Part shown: piece after piece, positions 8,299 to 16,853 of the stretch
How the letters are laid out: each line of letters starts with the position of its first letter
Numbering within the stretch: the first letter of the stretch is position 1
Origin: a virus
IMG/VR virus record: IMGVR_UViG_3300044641_003513
Span: 1-33,430 of that record
Direction: 5' to 3' (one strand)
Length of the DNA: 33,430 nucleotides
The notes under the pieces: generated by a model
Database searches by the model: none
What the model saw: only the letters and a program-made list of their open reading frames with translations
Told to the model about the DNA's origin: nothing
Translations under genes and position numbers: made by a program

Positions 8299-11200
8299 AT
8301 GCCCGTTTTTACTATCAACACCAGCAAAGGCACCTTTGAGGTGGAGGCCAACCGGCAACCCACCCAAGAGGAGGCAGAGAAGTTGGTGGCGGGCGAGGGC
8401 CAGAGGGAGGAGCAGATGCAGCAGGCCGCTCAGGCGGAGGGCACCAACCTCCTCCGCCAAGCGCGGGGCGCCCTGCTGGAAACCGGCGGTGGCCTTGTGG
8501 GTGGTCTTGGCGGGTTCCTCGTTGGCGGACCTGTGGGCGCTGCCGTTGGTGCCGGTGGCGGGTCTGGCATTGGCAACTGGATTGACCAGAAGCTGCAAGA
8601 GCGCGAGACGGGCCGTGAGGTGAAGCCCGGGCAGGTGGCTGGCGCTGTCATTGGCGCGGCAATTCCTGGAGGTGTGGCCACTAAGGCCGTGATGAAGACG
8701 CAGGGCTTCCTGCGTCCTATGCTCATTCGTGCCACCGAGGGCGGCGTTGCGGCTGCGACCTCCACCACGGTGGAGAAGGCCATCGACGAGGGGCGCCTGC
8801 CTACGTTTCAGGAGGAGGTGCTGCCAGCAGCCGCTATGGGTGCTGCCTTTGGTGGCGTGGCTGGCGGTGTGGAGCGGCGCTATGCCCAAGCAGGGCGCTT
8901 CATCACCAACAACGCTGCCGCACAGGCGGCGCAGATTGGCACTGGCGCTGCCGTCAGCACCTACGTCTACAACCGGGAGAAGGAGCGAGGCAACGAGAAC
9001 GCCCTGACGGCTGCGGCTGCGGCTGGCATCGCGGCTTACGGCGCCACCCACGTTCCCAGCCTGCTGTCCAGACTGGACAGGGGTTCGTTAAATCGGGCCG
9101 TATCCCCTGAGCGCGTGGTTGGCAGCGAGATAAAGATGCAGGCTGTCGAACGCATCAACACGGAGAAGGCGTTTCGGGACGATGCCGTTGAGTTGGCCAC
9201 TCAGGCCAAGAAGCAGGCGGAGAAGTGGAACAGGGCCAACCCGTCCAGTCAGGTGACGGACGCCGACATCCTCAGTGTGATGGAGGGCAGGGCCACCAGC
9301 AACGCTGTCCCGCTTCCGCTGCGTCCCTCCCTCATCCAGTGGCGCAAGCGCAGGGCTGAGTATTCGCAATACATCCTAGACAACATCGACAACCTGCCAG
9401 AGGACATCCGAGACACCATCGAGAGGAATATGGTTTCGGAGAGCTACCTGCGCCGTAGCTACGCAGCGCACGATCCCGACGCCAAGCGAGGGGTGGACTT
9501 CGACGTTGATGCCGACCGCAAGGCCTACCACAAGGAGCTGTCCCAGCAAATATACGACGAGTCGGCCAAGCAGGCGCTGGCTTCCAACGGGGCAACGCTC
9601 AAGATGTCCACTCAGGAGGCTGAGGCGGCAGCGTCGGCCACGATGCACCGGATGCTAGGCGATGTCTACTATGCTGCCAGCGGCAAGGTGGGCGTAAAGA
9701 GCGGGTCTGGCATTGGCTCCCCGCTGATGCAGCGCCACGAACTGTCCGATGCTGCGCGCAGGTGGCTGGGCGAGGTGAAGGACCCGTTTATGGTGATGAA
9801 GTCCACCCTGAGCGCTCAGTCGCGTCTGGTGGTGCACACCAAGTATGACACCGAAATGGCCAAGTTCATTGTCGATGCTGGTATCGGCACTGAGAACCCC
9901 CAAGCCTTGGGCGGGTTGGTGAAGCTCACCGCTGGTGATCGCCCGATCATTGGCGAGAAGCTGTCCAAGATTTACGTGCCAGAGCAGTTTGCCAAGGCAC
10001 TCGGTGAGGTGATGAGCCCCAACCTGTTTGGCGACGGTCCGGTGATGGCCACCTTTATGAAGGCAGCTACGTTGTCCAAGGCGATGAAGACCGTGGGCAA
10101 CCTGCCGGAAGCGCTGGCTCCGCAGGCGATGGGCAATATGCTGCTCGCCGCCACCTCGGGCAAGGTGAGCCTAGGCAATCTGGCTATGGGCGTCAGGATG
10201 GCGATGCGCGACCTTGGCTGGACCGGAGGCGACCCCAAGAACAGCGTCAAGATCATCAACGAACTGAAGGAACTGCGCGGCTTGGGCGTGCTTCGTGGTG
10301 GCACGGACAGCGAGGAGTTGCGCACCTTTATGTCGATGGCGGCACGGGAGAAAGACCCATCCAAGGTGCTGGACAAGTTCAGCAAGATTTACGGCTTTGC
10401 TGACGTTGCTGTCCGCTACGCCATCTACCGGGGCAACCTCACCGAGATGATGCAGATGTACGGCAGCAAGGGGATGAGTTTGGATGATATGAAGCGGATG
10501 GCCGCTCGTCAGACGATGGACGACTTCGTCACGCAGGAGATGGTCCCCCGGCGCCTGCGTCAGGCGTCCGCCCTCACGTTGGCCAACAACTTCGGAGCCT
10601 TTGAGTTTGAGGTGGCCCGCACTGCCGTGAAGCAAGTGAGGTATGCCACTAAGCTCTTCCAAGAAGGCAGCAGGACTGGGAACAAGGCGATGCAGCTCAT
10701 TGGCCTCAAGCGGCTCATCTCGATGGGCAGCGTGGCTTCGGGCACGGCTGCTGCCGTCACCCTGTTCAATCGTTCGCAGGGCATCCTTGAGGACGAGGAG
10801 CGGGACTTGGCCAAGGCCGTCCCGGGCTTCGACCGGAACAAGGCTAACGCCTTCTTCTACACCAATCGGGAGAAGGGCGAGTTTGCCTACTTCCCGATGA
10901 ACTACGTGATGCCATACGCCAATATGACGAACGTCTTGGCGCAGGCCTATCGCGGGGAGAACCCACTGCCTTACGCCAAGAGCATCATCTTTGGTGACGA
11001 TCTCGGTCCGCTGGCCACCCCGGCCATCGAGATGATTACCAACAAATACTACGGCAGCAACAGCGACATCAGCGCCACCAACGACAAGGTGGCCCTGTTT
11101 GAGCGGTTTGCCACCCGGGCGTTCCTGCCCCAGTTCTTTGCTGGCACCCTTGCCCGTGCGGAGAAGGCCTCCCGAGATGTCGTCAGCCCGATGGGCACGG

Positions 11201-11958
11201 TGTTCACCGAGAAGGACGTTGCCCGTCGCCTTGCGGGCATCCGTACCACCACCCTGCAATACGACAAGGCGATGGTGCCCGCCTTCAAGGATGCGCTTGT
11301 GCCCATCGCGGGTGAGCTTCAGGGCTACCGCCGCATCATCCGCGACCGCATCAACCGCGAGACTGGCGGCTACGACAACGTCAACGAGGCGCTTCTCTAT
11401 CAGGAAAGCTCCAGTCGCTACGCCACTGCACAACGCCAGCTTCGCGACCTCTACCTCGCTTCGGTCCGTCGCTCGGGCAAGGACGGGGACTCCAAGGCCA
11501 TTGCGATTATGGAAGAGGCAGGGGTGCCCAGTCGCCTCATTGCCGCCGCTGCCATTGGCTACACCGAGCAGATGCCCCGTGGCATCGAGGAGAGCGACTC
11601 CGAACTCGTTGATCGCCTGAAGGAGAAATACAAGGGCGATCCCAAGCGGATGTCCAAGATGCAGGACGAGATGCTCCAGATGGCTGGCAATAATATGGTG
11701 AGGCGCAGGGCGCTTGCCGACGCGCTTCGCTCAGGTCTGCGCGAGGACCTTCGGGGCAAGGCTCCCATCTCGGACATCTTTGCCAAATTGCCCGTTCAGT
11801 CTGGTGAGCGTGCGCGGGCCATCGAGCAGGCTACGCAGGCGCTCATTCAGCAGGGTGGCAAGGAGGCTGCGGCCAAGTTTGTGGAGCGCCTCCAGCGGGA
11901 TGGGGTGCTCACCCCAGAAGTGCGTTACCAGATGCGTAACGGGTTCACCTCTAAGTGA
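8299..11958 (+). CDS. Large internal virion / DNA-ejection-like protein (1219 aa)
   Basis: The largest gene in the window. Residues 1-32 form a small beta-hairpin-plus-helix unit (FTINTSKGTFEVEA, then PTQEEAEKLVAG) common at the N-terminus of phage and bacterial surface proteins. Residues about 50-165 hold glycine-zipper-like membrane segments (GGGLVGGLGGFLVGGPVG, then AGAVIGAAIPGGVATKA), which could insert into a host membrane during ejection. The long helical remainder contains no Walker, protease or lysozyme motif that I can see. Its size, position after two other internal-type genes, and Gly-rich N-terminal segments match the big internal core or ejection proteins of short-tailed phages. 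It ends only three bases before the convergent minus operon, with no obvious terminator between them. Confidence 0.6.
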   Translation: MPVFTINTSKGTFEVEANRQPTQEEAEKLVAGEGQREEQMQQAAQAEGTNLLRQARGALLETGGGLVGGLGGFLVGGPVGAAVGAGGGSGIGNWIDQKLQERETGREVKPGQVAGAVIGAAIPGGVATKAVMKTQGFLRPMLIRATEGGVAAATSTTVEKAIDEGRLPTFQEEVLPAAAMGAAFGGVAGGVERRYAQAGRFITNNAAAQAAQIGTGAAVSTYVYNREKERGNENALTAAAAAGIAAYGATHVPSLLSRLDRGSLNRAVSPERVVGSEIKMQAVERINTEKAFRDDAVELATQAKKQAEKWNRANPSSQVTDADILSVMEGRATSNAVPLPLRPSLIQWRKRRAEYSQYILDNIDNLPEDIRDTIERNMVSESYLRRSYAAHDPDAKRGVDFDVDADRKAYHKELSQQIYDESAKQALASNGATLKMSTQEAEAAASATMHRMLGDVYYAASGKVGVKSGSGIGSPLMQRHELSDAARRWLGEVKDPFMVMKSTLSAQSRLVVHTKYDTEMAKFIVDAGIGTENPQALGGLVKLTAGDRPIIGEKLSKIYVPEQFAKALGEVMSPNLFGDGPVMATFMKAATLSKAMKTVGNLPEALAPQAMGNMLLAATSGKVSLGNLAMGVRMAMRDLGWTGGDPKNSVKIINELKELRGLGVLRGGTDSEELRTFMSMAAREKDPSKVLDKFSKIYGFADVAVRYAIYRGNLTEMMQMYGSKGMSLDDMKRMAARQTMDDFVTQEMVPRRLRQASALTLANNFGAFEFEVARTAVKQVRYATKLFQEGSRTGNKAMQLIGLKRLISMGSVASGTAAAVTLFNRSQGILEDEERDLAKAVPGFDRNKANAFFYTNREKGEFAYFPMNYVMPYANMTNVLAQAYRGENPLPYAKSIIFGDDLGPLATPAIEMITNKYYGSNSDISATNDKVALFERFATRAFLPQFFAGTLARAEKASRDVVSPMGTVFTEKDVARRLAGIRTTTLQYDKAMVPAFKDALVPIAGELQGYRRIIRDRINRETGGYDNVNEALLYQESSSRYATAQRQLRDLYLASVRRSGKDGDSKAIAIMEEAGVPSRLIAAAAIGYTEQMPRGIEESDSELVDRLKEKYKGDPKRMSKMQDEMLQMAGNNMVRRRALADALRSGLREDLRGKAPISDIFAKLPVQSGERARAIEQATQALIQQGGKEAAAKFVERLQRDGVLTPEVRYQMRNGFTSK

Positions 11959-11961
11959 GGC

Positions 11962-12237
11962 TTAGCCGACGAAGCTGCACATCTTGTCCCATTCCTCGGG
12001 ACAATCCCATTCACAGTCGATGAGGAAAGGCCTGCCGCATTCAGGCCCTCCCACCACCTCGCAGCGTAGGTAGTACCCGCCGTCCGTGCGCGGGGCTTGG
12101 CTGGTGACCACGAAGCAGTTCTTTCCGGGATACCACTTGGCGTAGCCACCGTTGCCGTCCGTAGTAAGGACCGTCTCCATCACCCCTGTAAGGCGGAACA
12201 GGGGGCTGCCCTTGTCCTCAGCAGGTCCCACGGACAT
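11962..12237 (-). CDS. Small Trp/Cys-rich protein of unknown function (91 aa)
   Basis: This is the last gene of the minus operon, overlapping the end of the phosphoesterase gene by 20 nt. The C-terminal half carries spaced Cys residues (LRCEV, PECGR, LIDCEWDCPEEW, DKMC) that could bind a metal or form a compact fold. No family is recognised. The composition is protein-like and unlike a shadow. The start at 12237 (MSVGPAEDKG) is the first available; an internal Met at residue 20 is an alternative that would remove the overlap. Confidence 0.5.
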   Translation of the reverse strand: MSVGPAEDKGSPLFRLTGVMETVLTTDGNGGYAKWYPGKNCFVVTSQAPRTDGGYYLRCEVVGGPECGRPFLIDCEWDCPEEWDKMCSFVG

Positions 12238-13087
12238 ACACCTCCAGATGATCGCCGTGACTGTTGTGCACCCGCTTCAGGCATAGGTCGAACTCAATCC
12301 AGCCAAGGGCACAGGCCGACCGGGCAGCGTCCACGTTGTAGCTCACCTCTCCGTCCTCGTAGGCCTTCAGGAAACTGCCCGTGCGGCCCAGCCAAGGGGT
12401 TCTTTCCCGTATGGTGAGGCTTCCCCCTCCCTCCACCAGACGAAGCCTAGGAAACGAAGGAATGCACCCTTTCTTGTGGTCGTGGCCCATCAGATAGAGG
12501 TCGGCATCCGCAGTTTGCTGCATCTTCTCGATGGTGTTAAACGTAGCGCCCGGGGTGCTCCCGCCCCCTGCCCCGTGGTGGGCGAAGATATCGAAGCACC
12601 CTCCCCTGCTGCGATCCTTGGACTTGTGAGTTTGGATGCTCAGGCGGATGAATGAGCAGACGCCTAGGAAGCGGGTCTCTAGGTTCTGGCAGAGGATGGT
12701 GTCGCTGCTCATCCCGCTGTTGAAAGAGAAGAAGTGATTGCCGCCCAGCATCCCAATCAGCCGCCCCTTCATAAACGTCAGCTCCCCACTCATCCGCTCA
12801 ATCCACTCGCTGTAGAGCTTCTCGATGTTCTTGATCGTGGTGTTATGCAGGCTGCTGCGACTGAGCCCCTCCCGCTCCGAGGTGGACATCCCATCGAAGT
12901 AGTCCCCCATCCCTAGGAAGTAGGCGTCCTTCTGGCCCTTGGCGTAGGCCAGAAACTCCCGCCACTTGGTTCCGCAATGCATATCACTATCACGGTGCAC
13001 ATCGCCAAAGGGGATGATCTTGATCGGCCTGTCGCAGGGCTGATTGATTACTACCTTATGGGTGGTGAACAGGCCGGTGGTCTTCAT
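12218..13087 (-). CDS. Calcineurin-like metallophosphoesterase
   Basis: The 289-aa protein shows the complete metallophosphoesterase signature: GDVH at residues 28-31, GDYFD at 61-65, GGNHF at 115-119, a His pair in AHHGAG near 170-171, and GHDH at 201-204. These coordinate two metal ions for hydrolysis of phosphomono- or diesters. Phage members act as nucleotide, RNA-end or protein phosphatases, or as SbcD-like nucleases; the lack of a partner ATPase gene nearby argues against the last. The start overlaps the stop of the upstream 61-aa gene (ATGA), so translation is likely coupled. The exact substrate cannot be told. Confidence 0.85.
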   Translation of the reverse strand: MKTTGLFTTHKVVINQPCDRPIKIIPFGDVHRDSDMHCGTKWREFLAYAKGQKDAYFLGMGDYFDGMSTSEREGLSRSSLHNTTIKNIEKLYSEWIERMSGELTFMKGRLIGMLGGNHFFSFNSGMSSDTILCQNLETRFLGVCSFIRLSIQTHKSKDRSRGGCFDIFAHHGAGGGSTPGATFNTIEKMQQTADADLYLMGHDHKKGCIPSFPRLRLVEGGGSLTIRERTPWLGRTGSFLKAYEDGEVSYNVDAARSACALGWIEFDLCLKRVHNSHGDHLEVYVRGTC

Positions 13088-13269
13088 AGATTCTCGATGA
13101 GTGTCTTATTGGGCCCCAGCTTTGTCACCTTGTAGGGGCGTGCCTTCTGGAACATCCACTCTTCTGCGCTTTGCAGGGCGCTTAGGTGGTGAACCTTCGG
13201 GGGTAGCTTCGGGGAAGGCTTCGGTGATCGGCTCGGCTCCTCCTTCTGGCCGAAGATGTCTAGCTGCAT
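13084..13269 (-). CDS. 61-aa protein largely overlapping the HNH gene
   Basis: The frame starts MQLDIFGQKEEP, has a Lys/Pro-rich linker (KPSPKLPPKVHHL), and ends with a protein-like block that includes EEWMFQKARP and PNKTLIENL. It has a good ribosome site (AAGGAAG about 6 nt before the ATG), and its stop overlaps the phosphoesterase start as ATGA. About 164 nt overlap the C-terminal part of the HNH gene in another frame. The M-LDIF start is common among short phage proteins. Function is unknown. Both frames look real, but one may be an extended read-through tail. Confidence 0.55.
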   Translation of the reverse strand: MQLDIFGQKEEPSRSPKPSPKLPPKVHHLSALQSAEEWMFQKARPYKVTKLGPNKTLIENL

Positions 13270-13621
13270 TGGTCACTTCCTTGTGGCACGGCTTGCACAG
13301 CACCCTTAGTCCGTCTTTCTCGCAGAACAACCTCTCCACGAACCCCGGCAGGTCTGAGGTGCTTCTCAACTGCCCACACGGGTTTACGTGGTCCAACTGT
13401 GTTTGCCTCTGCTGGAACCACTGGTGACAGATGGCGCATTCGTACTCCCATTTCTGCTGCTTCACTGGCCCGACGTAAGTCCTGCGCCCTGCGTTTCTGG
13501 CTTGGTAGTTTGGAGGCCAACGAACGAAGGCACGCCTTAAAGCGCTTCTTAAAAAGGACCAGTAGCGTGCCTCCGTCCATTGTCTACCTGCTCGCGTCAG
13601 TTCTTGCTTTGGCTTTGGCAT
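13106..13621 (-). CDS. HNH endonuclease
   Basis: The 171-aa protein has an HNH core with two zinc-knuckle pairs: CAIC (Cys62, Cys65), then QLDHVNPCG (Asp77, His78, Asn80), then VLCKPCHKEVT (Cys109, Cys112, His113). Such enzymes make nicks or double-strand breaks and in phages act in packaging, homing or host DNA breakdown. It is free-standing, without a visible intron. I start at the ATG at 13621, which has AGAGGAAGA just upstream, and not at 13687, which would lie deeper inside the upstream gene. The C-terminal 50 residues are Pro/Arg-rich, low in structure, and are the part overlapped by the 61-aa gene. Confidence 0.8.
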   Translation of the reverse strand: MPKPKQELTRAGRQWTEARYWSFLRSALRRAFVRWPPNYQARNAGRRTYVGPVKQQKWEYECAICHQWFQQRQTQLDHVNPCGQLRSTSDLPGFVERLFCEKDGLRVLCKPCHKEVTNAARHLRPEGGAEPITEAFPEATPEGSPPKRPAKRRRVDVPEGTPLQGDKAGAQ

Positions 13622-13943
13622 TCTTCCTCTCAACGTACCACAGGAGGATGCCGTCACGGTCGTGAGGCATACCTTCGTAACGCTCAAGGCGGCGCTTAAT
13701 CATAGACGCCGTAGTGCAGGAGATGTCGAAGCGATGGGACGCCTCCTTCAGGTGGATGCCCTCGTCCAGCGCCTTGCTCACCTGATAGAGAAGATCAGGC
13801 TTCTCAATCTGGTTGCGGGATGGCTCCTTCTTAGACTTCACGACGACATCAGGAATCTCATCCCACTTCCAGCCCTTCGTATGCTTGGCTAGGATGTGGC
13901 GGATAGAGGTCATCGTCTCCGACACATCATATCCTAGGCTCAT
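13584..13943 (-). CDS. Small HTH-type DNA-binding protein (119 aa)
   Basis: Residues about 52-88 form a likely helix-turn-helix: LLYQVSKALDEGIHLKEASH followed by ISCTTASMIKRRLERY. The N-terminal 45 residues contain a Trp-rich bit (KGWKWDEIPDVVV), and the C-terminus is basic (RKNAKAKAR). It probably binds DNA, as a regulator or as a partner of the HNH nuclease. Its start overlaps the stop of the DUF6378-like gene (ATGA), and its 3' end overlaps the HNH gene by 38 nt. No specific family is recognised. Confidence 0.65.
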   Translation of the reverse strand: MSLGYDVSETMTSIRHILAKHTKGWKWDEIPDVVVKSKKEPSRNQIEKPDLLYQVSKALDEGIHLKEASHRFDISCTTASMIKRRLERYEGMPHDRDGILLWYVERKNAKAKARTDASR

Positions 13944-14242
13944 ACCTCATCCCCTCTCCGGGGAGGCAGGCCCTTCTGAATCCAGCTCAGGCAATGGAGG
14001 TAGCCGTGCGCGTCGATGAGGTTGTCATCCTTCTGGCGGTGGCTATCCCGGCGCAGCTTGAGGGCCACCATCATACGGGCCACATCCTCGGCGGTGATGC
14101 TTTGGTGCAGCTTTGCGTTGATGAGGCCAGACCACATCATAGCAATGCCCTCAAAGTCTTCGCGGGGATTGCCGTAGGCTTCGTTGCGGTCGCCAAGGAT
14201 GAGGTCTAACGAGGCCTCAGAGAAGTTGGGTGAGGTGTTCAT
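13940..14242 (-). CDS. DUF6378-like phage protein
   Basis: This 100-aa helical protein has the pattern I associate with DUF6378: LILGDRNEAYGNPREDFEGI, then a conserved Trp (MMWSGL), then ITAEDVARMMVALKLRRD and KDDNLIDAHGYLHC. These proteins are common in phages and resemble all-alpha nucleotide-pyrophosphohydrolase-like helices, but activity is unproven. It sits between the helicase and an HTH gene, overlapping both by 4 nt, in the DNA-transaction operon. Family assignment is from memory of the motif. Confidence 0.75.
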   Translation of the reverse strand: MNTSPNFSEASLDLILGDRNEAYGNPREDFEGIAMMWSGLINAKLHQSITAEDVARMMVALKLRRDSHRQKDDNLIDAHGYLHCLSWIQKGLPPRRGDEV

Positions 14243-15573
14243 ACAGGTGCGTAGGGAAGGAGCTTGGTGATGGGTCGGTCAAACATCATCCCGCAACGGC
14301 CCGTGCCGTCGCTGCGACCCTTGGCTTGGATGGCGTCCACGTAGATGAAGCGCAGGTCGTTGTCGGTGATGGTTTGCATCGTGCCGTCAGGCCGATGGTC
14401 GGGGGCATTGAGGAAGATGACGCGGTCGGCGTCCTGTTCCAAGTTGCCACTCTCGCGGAGGTCGGACAGGCGGGGCTCACGGTTCTCGCGCTCCACGCTG
14501 CGCCCTAGCTGGGCAAGCAGGATGACGGGGACGGACAGCTCGATGGCTAGGTCCTTCATCGCCATCGTGAAGCGGCCAAGGGCCATATCGCGGGTTTCCC
14601 CGCGCTCCTGCTGGGCGTCATATCGCTGGAGGTAGTCAACACAGATGGCCTTGGGCTTGCTCACCTGAGCAAAGGCCTTGGCCCGCGTCACGATGTGCGA
14701 CAGGGTGCGGTCTTGGTCATACACCGCCACCTGTAGATTGCGCACCTTGGCCAGTTCCTGTTTGAACGTCTCAAGGTAGGAGTGGGACAACCTACCAGAG
14801 AGGATGTCCCGATAGGAGATGCCGCACTCGGTCTGCGCAAACAGCGGGGCCATCTGCTTGGTGGGCATCTCGCGGCTGAACAGCAGCACCTTGCCATCCC
14901 GTGCCCAATGCTGGGCAATCTGACGGCAGCAGCTACTCTTGCCCATCCCGGGACGAGCCGAGATGATGATGAGTTCTCCCGGCTTGCCTAAGCCGAAGCG
15001 ACGGTCCCAGTCGGGCCAAGGGAAGCTCATCCCAATGTCCTTGTCCGTGTAGGTGCCAGCCTGCACCCGCTCCACCAGTTGGATGGCGGAGTCGGCAGCA
15101 TCAGCCAGCGTCTCCTGCTTCTGGCCCTCGTGGTGCTTGGTGATGAGGTTGTTCACCTCCATCACGAAGCCCTCGACGCTGCCGCTATGGGCGAGCGTCT
15201 TCTCGGCCATACGGGAGCAGGTGGCGTGAAGCTCACGCATCACGTAGTGCTGGCGGATGACATCAATCCAGTGACTGAGCTGGGCCGTGGTGCACGCAGC
15301 CTGCGTCATCTCCACCAGCCCAGCCAAGCCGCCCACTTCGTGCAGCTTATTCACCTTCTTCAGCTCCTCCACCAGAGCGTGCAGCTCAAGCGGCTGGCTG
15401 TTCTTGTGCTGCCACTGGATGGCCCGCCAGAGGCGGCGGTGTTGCGGCAGGTAAAAGCACTCCTCCTCAATCTTGCCGTCAATGGCCTTGGCCAACGAAG
15501 CAGGACCATCGAGAAGGATGCAGGAGAGGACGATGCGCTCGCCCTCCTCGGAATGGGGAAGCACTACGCTCAC
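14239..15573 (-). CDS. DnaB-like replicative DNA helicase
   Basis: The 444-aa protein has an N-terminal DnaB helical domain (residues about 1-105, starting LPHSEEGERIVLSCILLDG) and a RecA-type motor. Motor motifs are Walker A SARPGMGKSS (205-214), SREM with Glu235, Walker B AICVDYLQ (309-316, Asp313), LLAQLGR (352-358), and RESGNLEQDADRV near 373-385. It should form a hexamer that unwinds the fork with 5'-3' polarity. No loader or primase gene is visible beside it, so host DnaG or a gene outside the window may supply those roles. It is about the usual length for phage DnaB proteins and overlaps both neighbours by 4 nt. Confidence 0.95.
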   Translation of the reverse strand: MSVVLPHSEEGERIVLSCILLDGPASLAKAIDGKIEEECFYLPQHRRLWRAIQWQHKNSQPLELHALVEELKKVNKLHEVGGLAGLVEMTQAACTTAQLSHWIDVIRQHYVMRELHATCSRMAEKTLAHSGSVEGFVMEVNNLITKHHEGQKQETLADAADSAIQLVERVQAGTYTDKDIGMSFPWPDWDRRFGLGKPGELIIISARPGMGKSSCCRQIAQHWARDGKVLLFSREMPTKQMAPLFAQTECGISYRDILSGRLSHSYLETFKQELAKVRNLQVAVYDQDRTLSHIVTRAKAFAQVSKPKAICVDYLQRYDAQQERGETRDMALGRFTMAMKDLAIELSVPVILLAQLGRSVERENREPRLSDLRESGNLEQDADRVIFLNAPDHRPDGTMQTITDNDLRFIYVDAIQAKGRSDGTGRCGMMFDRPITKLLPYAPV

Positions 15574-16355
15574 GACGCCACCTCACTCGGATCGTAGTTG
15601 CGACGCAGGCGCCACAGGGTGAGGCAGGCCTTGAACCATTCCCACGATTCGTGAAGCTGCTTGTGGTCGTAGCGCACGACATCCACCCGCCCCGGTTCCG
15701 TCTTGCTGACGTAGATGTTGATGCCCACGGTTTCGTCCTCGGGCAACTCGGTGCAGAAGGGCCGATACTTGGCCATAATGTAGGCCGCAATCTGAGCGCA
15801 GTGGGACCGCTTGAAGGCAATCGGCTCATCCTTCTCGGTCTTGCAGGTCTTGAAGTCGAGGATGCCGGGGAGCCCGCCTTCAGAGAAGGCGTAGTCCGTG
15901 GTTCCAGCGTATCCAAGGAACAGATTAGTGACGGTCACTTCCTGCTGCTCCACCTTGAGGCCACCAATCTTCAGGGTGTCCAGCGACTTGTTCGTCGCCT
16001 CCACGAGTAGCTCCATCCCAATCGGAACTTCGCCCTCCATAGCCTTGTGGAAGGCGGTGCCAAACACCTGCGCCTGCTCCATCTCCTTGTCGGCCTTCTC
16101 GCGAATGATCGCGGAATACTCCGACAGAGTCGGAGCCACGGCCAGCGGGTCACCGCTGCTGTAGCACGCTTCCAATATTTTGTTGGCCTTCCATCGGTCC
16201 AGTTCAGGGGCCGCTGCCTCGTTGAGAACGCTGCTCACCGAAGGGAGCAGGTGCTCTAAGCGAGCGTCGCGCAGCGTGGTGCTACGAATGACGCCCGACT
16301 TGCTGATGCGGGTGTGGGACGGCTTGCCGCCGCGTGTGTACCAGTGTTCGCTCAT
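15570..16355 (-). CDS. PD-(D/E)XK nuclease, Cas4/RecB-like
   Basis: The 261-aa protein has the RecB-type nuclease order: His103 in FGTAFHKAMEG, GYAGTTDYAF with Asp154, ILDFKTCK (Asp167, Lys169), then AQIAAYIMA with Gln188 and Tyr192. This matches phage exonucleases that resect DNA ends in recombination or replication. The Cys residues do not form the usual four-Cys iron-sulphur set of Cas4. It lies directly upstream of the helicase with a 4-nt overlap, so the two are co-translated. It is separated by 17 nt from the small HTH gene before it. Confidence 0.88.
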   Translation of the reverse strand: MSEHWYTRGGKPSHTRISKSGVIRSTTLRDARLEHLLPSVSSVLNEAAAPELDRWKANKILEACYSSGDPLAVAPTLSEYSAIIREKADKEMEQAQVFGTAFHKAMEGEVPIGMELLVEATNKSLDTLKIGGLKVEQQEVTVTNLFLGYAGTTDYAFSEGGLPGILDFKTCKTEKDEPIAFKRSHCAQIAAYIMAKYRPFCTELPEDETVGINIYVSKTEPGRVDVVRYDHKQLHESWEWFKACLTLWRLRRNYDPSEVAS

Positions 16356-16372
16356 ATGTCGGAGTCAGCTTG

Positions 16373-16591
16373 CTACCATTTATGGCCAGCCTGCAAGAGT
16401 TTTTTCCTATTATTTTTTATCAAGATTTCCTCTTCAGCGGTGAGGTAGATGCGCTTCAGTTGTAACTCCCTCACCTGCTTTTGGATGCGTTCGTGGTGTA
16501 CGTTCAGTTCAAGCTCGATGAGCTTCACTGGAGCCATAGCCATCAGCATCTGGCGGATTGCAGTCGTCTTCTCGTGTCGCGGGTGGCTCAT
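16373..16591 (-). CDS. Small HTH-like basic protein (72 aa)
   Basis: MSHPRHEKTTAIRQMLMAMA is followed by a helical block with LIELELNVHHERIQKQV and a final basic helix. It aligns without gaps over about 50 residues with the neighbouring 80-aa protein (positions 16588-16830), for example AIRQML against SIDRMI, so the two look like diverged tandem copies. It is a likely DNA-binding protein or regulator of the operon. Its ATG overlaps the preceding stop (ATGA). Confidence 0.6.
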   Translation of the reverse strand: MSHPRHEKTTAIRQMLMAMAPVKLIELELNVHHERIQKQVRELQLKRIYLTAEEEILIKNNRKKLLQAGHKW

Positions 16592-16830
16592 AGAGGGGGC
16601 GTTGGTAGTTTCGCTGCGCGCTGTTGCAAGATGGCCTTGTGCTCATCAGCCTTCACGTAGGCTAGGTAGTAGCCCTTGCGCTGGGCTCGCCCTGCCACCA
16701 TCTTTGAGTCGATGTGCAGGTGCTGAGCGATGTGCAGTGCACGCTGGCCCTGCGCAATCATCCGGTCGATGGAGGCCATCATCTCGGGCGTGTTCAGCTT
16801 GCGGTAGCGTCGTTTGGGTTTGTCAGACAT
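16588..16830 (-). CDS. Small HTH-like basic protein (80 aa)
   Basis: The protein begins MSDKPKRRYRKLNTPEMMAS, followed by a likely helix-turn-helix: IDRMIAQGQRALHIAQHLHI, then SKMVAGRAQRKGY. A longer frame runs upstream to 17058, but that part is a shadow of the neighbouring gene; the Met at 16830 starts the protein-like part and follows the upstream gene's stop after 23 nt. Function is unknown; sequence-specific DNA binding is likely. It is paralogous in appearance to the 72-aa protein that follows. Confidence 0.6.
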   Translation of the reverse strand: MSDKPKRRYRKLNTPEMMASIDRMIAQGQRALHIAQHLHIDSKMVAGRAQRKGYYLAYVKADEHKAILQQRAAKLPTPPL

Positions 16831-16853
16831 CGGGATTGGCTTGGTTGATGAGC

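Noticed and set aside
10171-11433. 420-aa open frame on the minus strand inside the 1219-aa gene
   Set aside because: It is in a frame opposite a well-formed coding sequence, and its composition (His/Arg/Val/Gly runs) is that of a GC-driven shadow.
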